From Nanobdellota archaeon (lineage in GTDB: Archaea > Nanobdellota > Nanobdellia > Woesearchaeales > UBA11576): a DNA stretch of 38,710 nt. The DNA lies in contig JAHJSS010000022.1 in NCBI GenBank assembly GCA_018830225.1, positions 1 to 38,710 on the forward strand, read 5' to 3'. Under the pieces are notes generated by a model, which did not search any database, was not told the DNA's origin, and saw only the letters and a list, made by a program, of their open reading frames with translations. Below, in pieces: positions 1 through 7,975 of this stretch (its first letter is position 1; the number at the start of each line of letters is the position of its first letter). A program made the translations under genes and the position numbers.

Positions 1-146
1 ATAAATTATATAGTTTTGCAAGGTTTTTTATCATGTGATTTATCCTGTGTATTGTTCTTCTCCTTCTGGCCCGTCATTGTTTCGATTTTCATTTCCGCTT
101 CTTTTTTCCGCAATTCTTTTATACAACGGTTAGTTGTTCTTCTTCC

Positions 147-707
147 ATGATCATAACTATTTCGGGGATGCCTGGTTCTGGCAAGACCACTGTCGCGAGG
201 ATGCTCTCTGAGCGGCTCAATCTGAATCATTACTACATGGGCGCGATAAGGAGGAAGATCGCTGAGGAGAGGGGCATCACCCTGAATGAGCTGAACAGGC
301 TTGGCGAGAAGGATCCTGAGTCTGACAAGGTTGTTGATGACCAGCTCATCAAGCTAGGCAAGACAGAGGACAACTTCATCGCAGAGGGCAGGACTGCTGC
401 GCATTTCATTCCCAACAGCATCAAGCTTTTCATCGCAGTCGACCTTGAGGAGGGCGCGAGGCGCATCATGAATGAGGTGGGTGATAAAGGCAACAGGAGG
501 AATGAGGAGGTAGCAGGCAATGTCAAGGACATGGCAAAGCTGCTGAAGGCGCGCATCGCCTCGGACAAGGTCAGGTACAAGAGATACTATGACATAGACA
601 TCTTTGACCCTGAGCTCTATGACCTGTGGATAGACACCACTGACATGACTCCTGAGCAGGTAGTTTCCCAGATACTCGCATTCATAGATGAGTGCCAGTG
701 CGCCTGA
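147..707 (+). CDS. cmk: Cytidylate kinase (archaeal type)
   Basis: P-loop GMPGSGKTTVARML, YYMGAIRRKIAEERGITLNEL, AEGRTAAHF; typical ~180 aa archaeal CMK. Confidence 0.9.
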   Translation: MIITISGMPGSGKTTVARMLSERLNLNHYYMGAIRRKIAEERGITLNELNRLGEKDPESDKVVDDQLIKLGKTEDNFIAEGRTAAHFIPNSIKLFIAVDLEEGARRIMNEVGDKGNRRNEEVAGNVKDMAKLLKARIASDKVRYKRYYDIDIFDPELYDLWIDTTDMTPEQVVSQILAFIDECQCA

Positions 708-710
708 AAC

Positions 711-907
711 TGCTCTGTCCCAAGACTTGCTCTTGCGCAGCCACAACCGCCTAGCGAGCTGTGGACTGAACAGCAGAGAATGCCGCAGTTGGGCACCTTC
801 AAGCTGTGCTTGAAGGTCAGCGCCTACGGGGAAAGCGCAATAAGAAGCGGTTCAAGAATTGGTGCGAGCGCGGTTGTGGCTGTGCGAATGTGACTCTGAA
901 CAGAGCA
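711..907. mobile_element. Non-autonomous hairpin element (family 1) with 9-bp flanking direct repeats GCCTGAAAC
   Basis: Ends TGCTCTGT.../...ACAGAGCA are inverted; 13-bp stem CAGCCACAACCGC (738-750)/GCGGTTGTGGCTG (870-882); GCCTGAAAC at 702-710 and 908-916. Confidence 0.7.
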
Positions 908-999
908 GCCTGAAACCTGAAACCAAAACTTTAAATATACTCCGTCAATCCTTACCCTTGTCCTTCTACGATTTATAAATCGAGGTAGAGGGAGGTAAA

Positions 1000-1749
1000 A
1001 TGGCTGAAAAGGTTAATAAAGGCGATTTTGTCGAATTGGATTACGTAGGTCTGCTTAAAGAGCCCAATGTAGTTTTTGACACTAATATCGCGGCTGTAGC
1101 AAAAAAAGAAGGGTTATTTGACCCTAAAATGACCTACGGACCTGTCTCTATTTGTATAGGCCAGGGCCAGATATTGCAGGGCCTTGACGCAAGCCTTGAG
1201 GGGCTTGAGATAGGCAAGGAAGCTGAGCTGCTGCTCCCTCCAGAGCGTGCCTTCGGCAGGAAGGACGGCAAGCTGATGAAGCTCGTACCCACGTCAGCGT
1301 TCAAGAAGCAGAACATCAACCCGGTCGTGGGTCTTCAGATAAACATTGACGGCATGGTCGGCACTGTGCGCACAGTCACCGGCGGCAGGACAGTGGTGGA
1401 TTTCAACCATCCTTTCGCAGGCAAGGAGATCATCTACAAGGTCACGATAAAGCGCAAGCTGACTGATGACAAGGAGAAGGTGATGGCCCTTGTCGAGCTC
1501 GCACTCAACCAGAAGAGGGATGCGATAGGCATCGACGTCAAGGAGGGCAAGGCGACCATCTCCATCAAGAAGGAGTTGCCTGAAGAGCTGCTCAACATGC
1601 TTAAGGAGAGGATAACCAAGCTCATGCCTTCGATAAAGTCCGTCGAGTTCAGGACAGAGAAGCCCGAGGGAAAGACAGATGCAAAGAAGAAGGAGCAGCC
1701 TGCCAAGACTGCAAAGCCTGCAGAGAAGCAGGAGCATAAGGATGCTTAA
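1000..1749 (+). CDS. FKBP-type peptidyl-prolyl cis-trans isomerase (SlyD-like) with C-terminal domain and charged tail
   Basis: KGDFVELDYVGLLKE...GQGQILQGLDASLEGLEIGKEAELLLPPERAFGRKD is characteristic of archaeal FKBP/SlyD. Confidence 0.9.
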   Translation: MAEKVNKGDFVELDYVGLLKEPNVVFDTNIAAVAKKEGLFDPKMTYGPVSICIGQGQILQGLDASLEGLEIGKEAELLLPPERAFGRKDGKLMKLVPTSAFKKQNINPVVGLQINIDGMVGTVRTVTGGRTVVDFNHPFAGKEIIYKVTIKRKLTDDKEKVMALVELALNQKRDAIGIDVKEGKATISIKKELPEELLNMLKERITKLMPSIKSVEFRTEKPEGKTDAKKKEQPAKTAKPAEKQEHKDA

Positions 1750-1861
1750 AAGCCTTGAAAAAAGCTTTATATAGCTGGTTACTTTTTGATTGTCAAACAG
1801 GAAGTCGAGAAAGAGGTGCTGATGAGACGCCTGTCAGGTGTTTCAATTGAGTGAGGTGGAC

Positions 1862-3046
1862 ATGTTGGACAGCTTTATTCGGGAGGCAACCCAGAGGATC
1901 GAGCAGCAGGAGGTCGTTGCGAAACCTGTTCATGCGGAGCAGGAGCACGCGCACGTCCCCCAGTCTAGGGCATCAAAATCGCACGCGCCGTCCATTATGG
2001 ACGAGGTCGACGCAGAGCTTGCCGCGCTTCTCGTGAAGCAGATGGCGAGGATAAAGGTCGTCGGCGTAGGCGGCGCAGGCAACAACACGATCAATAGGAT
2101 AACAGAGATCGGCGTCAAGGGCGCTGAGATAATCGCGGTCAATACAGATGCGCAGGACCTGCTCTATGCCAACGCGAAGAAGAAGATACTCATCGGCAGG
2201 GAGATAACAGGAGGTCTTGGCGCTGGCTCGCAGCCTAAGATCGGCGAGGAGGCTGCCAAGGAGAACGAAGCTGACCTGAGGCGTGTGCTCCAGGAGTCTG
2301 ACCTGGTCTTCGTGACCTGCGGGCTTGGCGGAGGGACAGGCACCGGTGCCGCTCCGGTCATAGCTGATGTCGGCAAGAAGGTGGGTGCGCTTGTCGTCGG
2401 TGTCGTCACGCTTCCATTCGCGATGGAGGGCCAGAGGCGTTACGAGAACGCTGTCGTAGGCCTTGAGAAGCTTGAGAACATCGTCGATACGCTCATAGTC
2501 ATACCGAATGACAAGCTCCTTGAGCTTGCTCCTGACCTTCCGCTCCAGACAGCGTTCAAGGTCGTGGATGAAATACTCGCTAATGCCGTTAAGGGCATCG
2601 CAGAGCTGATAACCAAGGCAGGCCTTGTGAACCTGGACTTTGCGGACATCCGCACTGTCATGGGCAAGGGCGGTGTCGCTCTAATCGGCGTGGGAGAGTC
2701 CGACTCTGAGAACCGCGCTGTCGAGGCTGTCGAGAAGGCGATAAACAACCCGTTGCTGGATGTGGACATCAGCGGCGCTAATGGCGCGCTGATAAACATC
2801 TGCGGCGGGCCTGACATGACGCTCGAGGAGGCCAGGAAGATCGTGGAGACGATCTCTGACAAGCTTGACCCTGACGCGAAGGTGATCTGGGGCGCGCAGA
2901 TATCAGAGGACCTCCATGACACTATAAGGATCCTGCTCATAGTGACCGGCGTGCGGTCGACGCAGATATTCGGTCCTGAGAGGAAGGTCTCTGACAAGAA
3001 GAGGCGCGAGATGGAGACTGAGCTCGGCATCGAGTTCATCGACTGA
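1862..3046 (+). CDS. ftsZ: Cell division protein FtsZ
   Basis: VGVGGAGNNTINR, NTDAQDL, GLGGGTGTGAAPVIA tubulin signature. RBS GAGGTG precedes ATG at 1862; the ORF track extends to a GTG at 1838. Confidence 0.97.
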   Translation: MLDSFIREATQRIEQQEVVAKPVHAEQEHAHVPQSRASKSHAPSIMDEVDAELAALLVKQMARIKVVGVGGAGNNTINRITEIGVKGAEIIAVNTDAQDLLYANAKKKILIGREITGGLGAGSQPKIGEEAAKENEADLRRVLQESDLVFVTCGLGGGTGTGAAPVIADVGKKVGALVVGVVTLPFAMEGQRRYENAVVGLEKLENIVDTLIVIPNDKLLELAPDLPLQTAFKVVDEILANAVKGIAELITKAGLVNLDFADIRTVMGKGGVALIGVGESDSENRAVEAVEKAINNPLLDVDISGANGALINICGGPDMTLEEARKIVETISDKLDPDAKVIWGAQISEDLHDTIRILLIVTGVRSTQIFGPERKVSDKKRREMETELGIEFID

Positions 3047-3084
3047 GCGGTCGGCGGATAATCAAACATCAAGAGGGAATCAAT

Positions 3085-3270
3085 ATGGATGTCGCATCAT
3101 GGCCTGGAAGGATAAAGATATATTTGCTGGAATGCAGGCGAGTGCTTAAGATAACCAAGAAGCCTACTACTGAGGAGTTCAAGACCATCGTGAAGGTGTC
3201 AGGTCTGGGCATACTTCTTATCGGTTTCGTGGGCTTCCTCATAGTGATGGTCAAGGAGCTGCTTTTGTAA
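3085..3270 (+). CDS. secE: Preprotein translocase SecE/Sec61-gamma subunit
   Basis: 61 aa, RVLKITKKPTTEEF followed by one TM helix; located between ftsZ and spt5 as in many archaea. Confidence 0.88.
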   Translation: MDVASWPGRIKIYLLECRRVLKITKKPTTEEFKTIVKVSGLGILLIGFVGFLIVMVKELLL

Positions 3271-3293
3271 AAAAGAGGTAAGGGTAGTTGAAA

Positions 3294-4109
3294 ATGGGCG
3301 ATGAGATTCAGGAAAAACCAGAAGAGATGGTAGAAGAGAAGATGGAAGAGAAGACTGAAGATAACATGGAAGATACTATTGCTGGTGCTGCAGGAGAGAC
3401 TGTTGTCAATGATTCTGACAATGGTTCAGGGGATGATTCTGATGACGGGGCCTACGTGAGTGAGGCTTCAGGTCAGGTCGTCGAGAAGCCGTCTGATTAC
3501 TACAGCGATGAAAAGGAGCCTGCGAAGAAGGCCAAGCCTAAGAGAGAGAAGAAAGAGAAGAGAGAGAAGAGAGAGAAGAGAGAGAAGAAAGAGAAGAAGC
3601 CTGAGGAAGAGGAAGGCAAGGAAGAGGATAAGCCTGCCGCAGAGGAGAAGAAGTCAGGCCCTAAGATATTCGCTCTCCGCACGACAGCCAACAGGGAAGA
3701 CCAGGTCATGGATTTCGTGACCAGCAATGTGGTGAAGAAAGGGGTTGAGGTCTTCTCAGTCATAAGGCCCCACGGCATGAGGGGTTACATATTCCTGGAG
3801 GCCAGGTCCAAGCTCGACGCAGAGCAGGCGGTCCACGGCATACCTTACGCAAGGGGGATACTTCCTAAGGAGATCGACTACAGCGAGATGGAGCACATGA
3901 TCGAGCCGGTCAAGCGCGAGCTCAGCATAAGGAAGAACGACATCGTCGAGATCATATCCGGCCCGTTCAAGCGCGAGACAGCGAAGATAACAAGGATCGA
4001 CGAGCAGAAGGAGGAAGTCGTTGTCGAGCTCGTCGAGGCCGCAGTCCCGATCCCCATAACCTTGAAGATAGACGCTGTCAAGGTCATCAGGAGAGACACT
4101 GAGGACTGA
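3294..4109 (+). CDS. spt5: Transcription elongation factor Spt5/NusG with long acidic and Lys/Arg/Glu N-terminal extension
   Basis: NGN domain KIFALRTTANREDQVMDFV...RGYIFLEA and KOW-type IVEIISGPFKRETAKITRID; preceded by a low-complexity extension of about 120 aa. Confidence 0.92.
   Translation: MGDEIQEKPEEMVEEKMEEKTEDNMEDTIAGAAGETVVNDSDNGSGDDSDDGAYVSEASGQVVEKPSDYYSDEKEPAKKAKPKREKKEKREKREKREKKEKKPEEEEGKEEDKPAAEEKKSGPKIFALRTTANREDQVMDFVTSNVVKKGVEVFSVIRPHGMRGYIFLEARSKLDAEQAVHGIPYARGILPKEIDYSEMEHMIEPVKRELSIRKNDIVEIISGPFKRETAKITRIDEQKEEVVVELVEAAVPIPITLKIDAVKVIRRDTED
3541..3600 (+). repeat. Purine-only low-complexity tandem repeat encoding KREKKEKREKREKREKKEKK
   Basis: Repeated gagaagagagag units in the spt5 5' region. 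Confidence 0.85.
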
Positions 4110-4332
4110 ATCTTTTTCATGTTTTTTCATTGGCGACAATAGCAAAACAAGAACAGAACCGGTTGCCCGTTTGTACGAGCAGCAGATTTACACGGTCAAG
4201 TCATGTCCGCGAACAGAAATGCGGAAGGTGATGCGGCTCGTGTGGCTGAGCGAGCGTAGCGAGCGAATGCCGCACTCGCGTGCCAGCTGAGCGTGCAGCT
4301 GCGGGAATCCAACACAGGTCTGCCTGTGGGAG

Positions 4333-5058
4333 ATGATGGAAATGGGAAAGGAATCAGTTGATGTGTTGATTGAGGGCGGCAAGGCGACTGCTGCTCCGCC
4401 GTTGGGTCCTGCTTTGGGCCCTCTGGGAGTGAATATAGGCAAGGTCGTCGCTGACATAAACAAGAAGACCGAGTCTTTCAAGGGCATGCAGGTGCCTGTC
4501 AAGGTCACTGTCGACAGTTCTACCAAGGAGTATGAGATAACAGTCGGTACTCCGCCTGCTTCTGCGCTCATAAAGAAAGAGGCAGGGATAGAGAAGGGTG
4601 CGGCGAACCCGAAGACAGAGAAGGTCGCTGACCTGAGTGTAGAGCAGATCATCAAGATTGCTAAGATGAAGGAGGATGCCCTGCTCGGCAAGAACCTGAA
4701 GCAGAAGGTCAAGGAGGTCATAGGGACCTGCCAGGCGATGGGCGTGCTTGTGGAAGGCATGATTGCGCACGACGCCATCAATGCGGTGAACGAAGGCAAG
4801 TTTGACGCGGAGATCAAGGCAGAGAAGACCGAGCTCACTGTTGAGGAGAAGAAGAAGCTCGATGAGGAGAGGAAGAAGCTCCAGGAAGAGCTCAAGGTAA
4901 GGAAGGATGAGTTCATGACAAAGGCCAAGAACATCCTCGCGAGCCTGGAAGGCAAGCCTTCTTCCGAGAAGCGTAAGAAGCTCGAGGAGGCAGAGATCCC
5001 TGCGCCTATCATACAGGAGTTGGTGCCTGCCGAGAAGGAAGAGAAGGGAAAGAAATAA
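4333..5058 (+). CDS. rpl11: 50S ribosomal protein L11 with long charged C-terminal extension
   Basis: GGKATAAPPLGPALGPLGVNIGKVVADIN; C-terminal Lys/Glu-rich coiled-coil-like tail of ~80 aa. Confidence 0.93.
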   Translation: MMEMGKESVDVLIEGGKATAAPPLGPALGPLGVNIGKVVADINKKTESFKGMQVPVKVTVDSSTKEYEITVGTPPASALIKKEAGIEKGAANPKTEKVADLSVEQIIKIAKMKEDALLGKNLKQKVKEVIGTCQAMGVLVEGMIAHDAINAVNEGKFDAEIKAEKTELTVEEKKKLDEERKKLQEELKVRKDEFMTKAKNILASLEGKPSSEKRKKLEEAEIPAPIIQELVPAEKEEKGKK

Positions 5059-5103
5059 TTTTTTAATCTCTTTTTTTATCCTTTTTCTTGTTTTTTATCT
5101 CTT

Positions 5104-5283
5104 CAGCAGCGCCGCCGTGAATATGTGCAGGCGCTTTGGATTAATACTCTCTTCCGGCAGGGGGATGTCCTGTTTCCGAATCGAAGATTCGGTAACAATT
5201 CGTAAATCCACAGGATTTTCGAATCTTACGGGGATGCCGGACCAGCGCAATAACAGCAGACGCCGAGCCTCACGCGGCGCTGT
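5104..5283. repeat. Family-2 hairpin element with internal hairpin insert
   Basis: Ends CAGCAGCGCCGCCGTGAATATG / GACGCCGAGCCTCACGCGGCGCTG; GGGGGATGTCC (5160-5170) and TTACGGGG (5226-5233) separated by a 55-nt insert containing CCGAATCgaaGATTCGG. Confidence 0.65.
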
Positions 5284-5401
5284 GAAATCAAAAGCTGAAC
5301 AAGCGTATTTTTTCACGTTTCATGTTTTCTTATAACCATTTGCGAAAGGGTAAAATTCGTCACCCCGCGGTTTTATATATCGCGCGCCCGTATTTTCCCT
5401 C

Positions 5402-6193
5402 ATGGCGCACCGTCTGAAGGCGATATACATTGCGAAGGAATTGCCTATATCCAAGCTAAAGAGGGCGCTGGACTTCAGCGAGGTCTCCTTGACAAGGGAG
5501 ACAGCGGTCTACCGCCTGGACGGGACTGTGCTGTACGCTTATTCTTTCGGTTCGATAGTCTTGGTCGACTGCCCTGCTGACAGGGAGAATGAGGTGTTCG
5601 CCAAGCTTGCCGCAGCAGGGATGATGCTGAAGGAGAGGCCGTTGACAGAGGAGTACTCTGTCATCGAGGACCCGAAGGCGAGGAATTTTGCGGTCAGCAG
5701 TTCCTGCGTCGCTGTCAGGAAGCTGGAGCAGGGCATGATGAAGGTCGTCGCGAGGGTGCTTGCGCAGTCTGTGGCCCTTGAGAGTTATGAGGAGGAGTTT
5801 GACCGGATTGAGGAGAGGTTCACTGAGCTCAACCAGGAGCTCGAGAGGCGGGGCAGGATAGGCCTGTCGAGCAGGGAAGTGATGAGGATGATCGCGAGGA
5901 ACAACACTGTTGTCAAGGAGATAGTCTCTGGCATCGGCGTGCTTGACAAGCCCGAGTCTGCCTGGGACAGCCAGCTGATCGACGCGCTCCACGATAAGCT
6001 CTCTGACGAGTTCGAGCTCCAGGAGAGGTTCCAGAACCTGGACTCCAAGATAGATTTTGTCCAGGAGAACTACAAGGTCTTCCTCGAGAGCCTGAGGAGC
6101 AGGTACGAGGCCAAGCTCGAGTGGATCATAATAATCCTTATCGCTCTTGAGATAATCCTGTTTGTCTATGATCTTTTTCCCTTCGGTGGCTAG
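5402..6193 (+). CDS. RMD1/DUF155 family protein with C-terminal TM segment
   Basis: YSFGSIVLVDCP, ...AESVALESYEEEFDRIEERF-like coiled coil, C-terminal EWIIIILIALEIILFVYDLF matching RMD1/YagE/RMND1 layout. Confidence 0.75.
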   Translation: MAHRLKAIYIAKELPISKLKRALDFSEVSLTRETAVYRLDGTVLYAYSFGSIVLVDCPADRENEVFAKLAAAGMMLKERPLTEEYSVIEDPKARNFAVSSSCVAVRKLEQGMMKVVARVLAQSVALESYEEEFDRIEERFTELNQELERRGRIGLSSREVMRMIARNNTVVKEIVSGIGVLDKPESAWDSQLIDALHDKLSDEFELQERFQNLDSKIDFVQENYKVFLESLRSRYEAKLEWIIIILIALEIILFVYDLFPFGG

Positions 6194-6199
6194 AAACAG

Positions 6200-6337
6200 T
6201 CAGTAGTCGAAGTCGTCCACTTCAGAGTCTTCCAGGTCGTCGTCCTCGTCCTCTTCTTCGTTCTCGTCGTATTCCTCTTCTTCGGACAAGGTTTCGTCGT
6301 CTTCAAGCTTCTGGTTTTCCCATTTGAACTCTGCCAT
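6200..6337 (-). CDS. 45-aa highly acidic small protein
   Basis: MAEFKWENQKLEDDETLSEEEEYDENEEEDEDDDLEDSEVDDFDY*; read manually, below the 60-aa ORF-track cutoff. Confidence 0.6.
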   Translation of the reverse strand: MAEFKWENQKLEDDETLSEEEEYDENEEEDEDDDLEDSEVDDFDY

Positions 6338-6345
6338 GGACTCCC

Positions 6346-6477
6346 TCAGTATGCGTACTTGTGCTCAGAGATGAAGTCTGCCCCGCATTCCGGGCAGTAC
6401 TCTGCATCCTCCTCTATCTCAGAACCGCAGATGTTGCATTCCTTTAGCGGAATCTTGGGCTTTTTATCACCCGCCAT
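6346..6477 (-). CDS. 43-aa zinc-ribbon micro-protein
   Basis: MAGDKKPKIPLKECNICGSEIEEDAEYCPECGADFISEHKYAY*; two CxxC knuckles; read manually, below the ORF-track cutoff. Confidence 0.75.
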   Translation of the reverse strand: MAGDKKPKIPLKECNICGSEIEEDAEYCPECGADFISEHKYAY

Positions 6478-6557
6478 TTTCGCTCATTCTTAGGGTATCT
6501 GCATATTTAAATCTTTCTTGGGCATTTTTTCCAGGTTTATAAATGTGTTTCCTGCCA

Positions 6558-6718
6558 TATGGTTGGTGCGAAAATGTGCAGCGCCTCTGTTGCGAGCACC
6601 CTTTGCCAGATCATTGCGCGAGGCGGGGGATGTCCCTTACGGGGTGCCGAGCAATCGTCAGATTGGTCGTGGTGCGAGCCGGCGCTGCCGAGCGAAGCGA
6701 GAATTTCGCACCAACCTC
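6558..6718. mobile_element. Family-2 hairpin element flanked by 8-bp direct repeats TCCTGCCA
   Basis: 13-bp outer stem GGTTGGTGCGAAA (6561-6573)/TTTCGCACCAACC (6704-6716); core GGGGGATGTCCCTTACGGGG 6625-6644; TCCTGCCA at 6550-6557 and 6719-6726. Confidence 0.65.
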
Positions 6719-6753
6719 TCCTGCCAGAAATCGTTCTCAGGATAAGGGCGGAT

Positions 6754-7575
6754 TCACTCCTCTTTGCTCATCCTCTGCCATCGCTCGTGCTTTATGCCAA
6801 GCTTGTCAAGCATCTCGACTATCCTCTGCTTCTCTGCGCCGAGGCCTTTCCAGTCCAGCACCGCCATCTCGAACCTTTCGCCGTTCTTCTCGGCAGCCTG
6901 CTTGAGGAGTCTCTCGTCGAGCTGGTTGAGCAGGTGCTTCGGGCATATGTGCCCTGCTGCGTATTCTGTGTTGAGCATGATCTTGGTAGCGACCTGGTTG
7001 TAGTGCCCGCCGCCCAGGACGATGACGCTCTTGGATTTCTTCGCCGGGTTCATGACGATGTAGTTGACGACCTTTGCTATGACCTCTCCGGCGTCTTCCC
7101 TTTTCCATTCCTCTTCGCTGCTGCCGATCTCTATGAACATGCATGGCTTCTCAAGGTAAGGCCCGTGGTGCGTGCATTCCTGGATTATCTCGAACTCATC
7201 TCCTGCGTATGTGTTCGCTATCTTGTTGATGGCTTCTTTCATCACAGCTGGCAGCGCTGTGCAGAGCTTCCGGTCCTTGCCTCCTGTCTCTGCCTTTTCC
7301 CAGTTGCCCGGCACATGCACTGAGAATGACTTCTGCCCGGATGCTGCCTTGTGCCGCGTCGCGAAGATTATCCAGTCACCCTCGACTTCGGTGTCTATGC
7401 CTTCAGAATGTATTGTCTCAGAATCAATGGTGTACAGCTTGATGCCTTCTTTCATGTGCACAGGGTGACCGTGGAATGTCTCTGTGGTCTCCCTGAACCC
7501 GTGCAGCCCTGTGAGGATGCCCTTTATGTTCATCCCTGCGATATCCTTTGTGGATACTATGATTGAGGGTTTCAT
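6754..7575 (-). CDS. dtdA: D-aminoacyl-tRNA deacylase (archaeal DtdA/GEK1 type)
   Basis: IIVSTKDIAGMNIK, IIFATRHKAASGQKSFSVHVPGNW, ECTHHGPYLEKPCMFIEIGSSEEEW, GGGHYNQVATKIML. ATG at 7575 preferred over upstream TTG. Confidence 0.93.
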   Translation of the reverse strand: MKPSIIVSTKDIAGMNIKGILTGLHGFRETTETFHGHPVHMKEGIKLYTIDSETIHSEGIDTEVEGDWIIFATRHKAASGQKSFSVHVPGNWEKAETGGKDRKLCTALPAVMKEAINKIANTYAGDEFEIIQECTHHGPYLEKPCMFIEIGSSEEEWKREDAGEVIAKVVNYIVMNPAKKSKSVIVLGGGHYNQVATKIMLNTEYAAGHICPKHLLNQLDERLLKQAAEKNGERFEMAVLDWKGLGAEKQRIVEMLDKLGIKHERWQRMSKEE

Positions 7576-7708
7576 ATCCCTGCCCAATTCTCATGTCTTT
7601 AAATGGTTTACGCTGTTGGAACAGCAAAACTTATAAATAAGTAAATTAATAAGCATAAAAATAAGTAACTATAAAAAGAAACATTAATAAATAAGTATAT
7701 ATTAAAGT

Positions 7709-7975
7709 ATGAAAATAAGTATAGATTTTCCGCGGGGATCCAACATGGTCACATTGAGACGCAAGATATACAGGCGCGGTTCGAGCTTCGAGACCACAGT
7801 ACCTATGCCGCTCCTGTTCGCGCTCGATCTTTCTAAGAGGCATGACATCCTGTTCAATTTCGACCAGCAGAGCAACCGTTGGTACGTTGAGTTCGAAGAG
7901 GCTGGGGAACCAAAAGAGGCAAAGGAAAAAGAGGCGGCAAAAAAAGGGGTCGGCAAAAAAAGAGGTGTGCGATGA
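7709..7975 (+). CDS. AbrB/SpoVT-like small DNA-binding protein
   Basis: RRKIYRRGSSFETTVPMPLLFALDLSKRHDILFNFD fits a swapped-hairpin AbrB fold; basic C-tail. Start could be ATG 7745. Confidence 0.6.
   Translation: MKISIDFPRGSNMVTLRRKIYRRGSSFETTVPMPLLFALDLSKRHDILFNFDQQSNRWYVEFEEAGEPKEAKEKEAAKKGVGKKRGVR

Noticed and set aside
711-907. Possible integron attC-like recombination site
   Set aside because: Variable stem with conserved core is reminiscent, but I do not see canonical R'/R'' (RYYYAAC/GTTRRRY) boxes bounding it, there is no integrase in the window, and 9-bp duplications favour transposition.
4188-5012. 274-aa minus-strand ORF
   Set aside because: Antisense to rpl11; Ser/Phe-rich shadow ORF from Glu/Lys codons on the sense strand.
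5117-5335. 72-aa plus ORF and 5095..5316 minus ORF
   Set aside because: Both lie in the hairpin element; reading frames are incidental to the palindromic structure.
6559-7323. 254-aa plus-strand ORF
   Set aside because: Antisense to dtdA, whose motifs are unambiguous; starts within the family-2 hairpin element.
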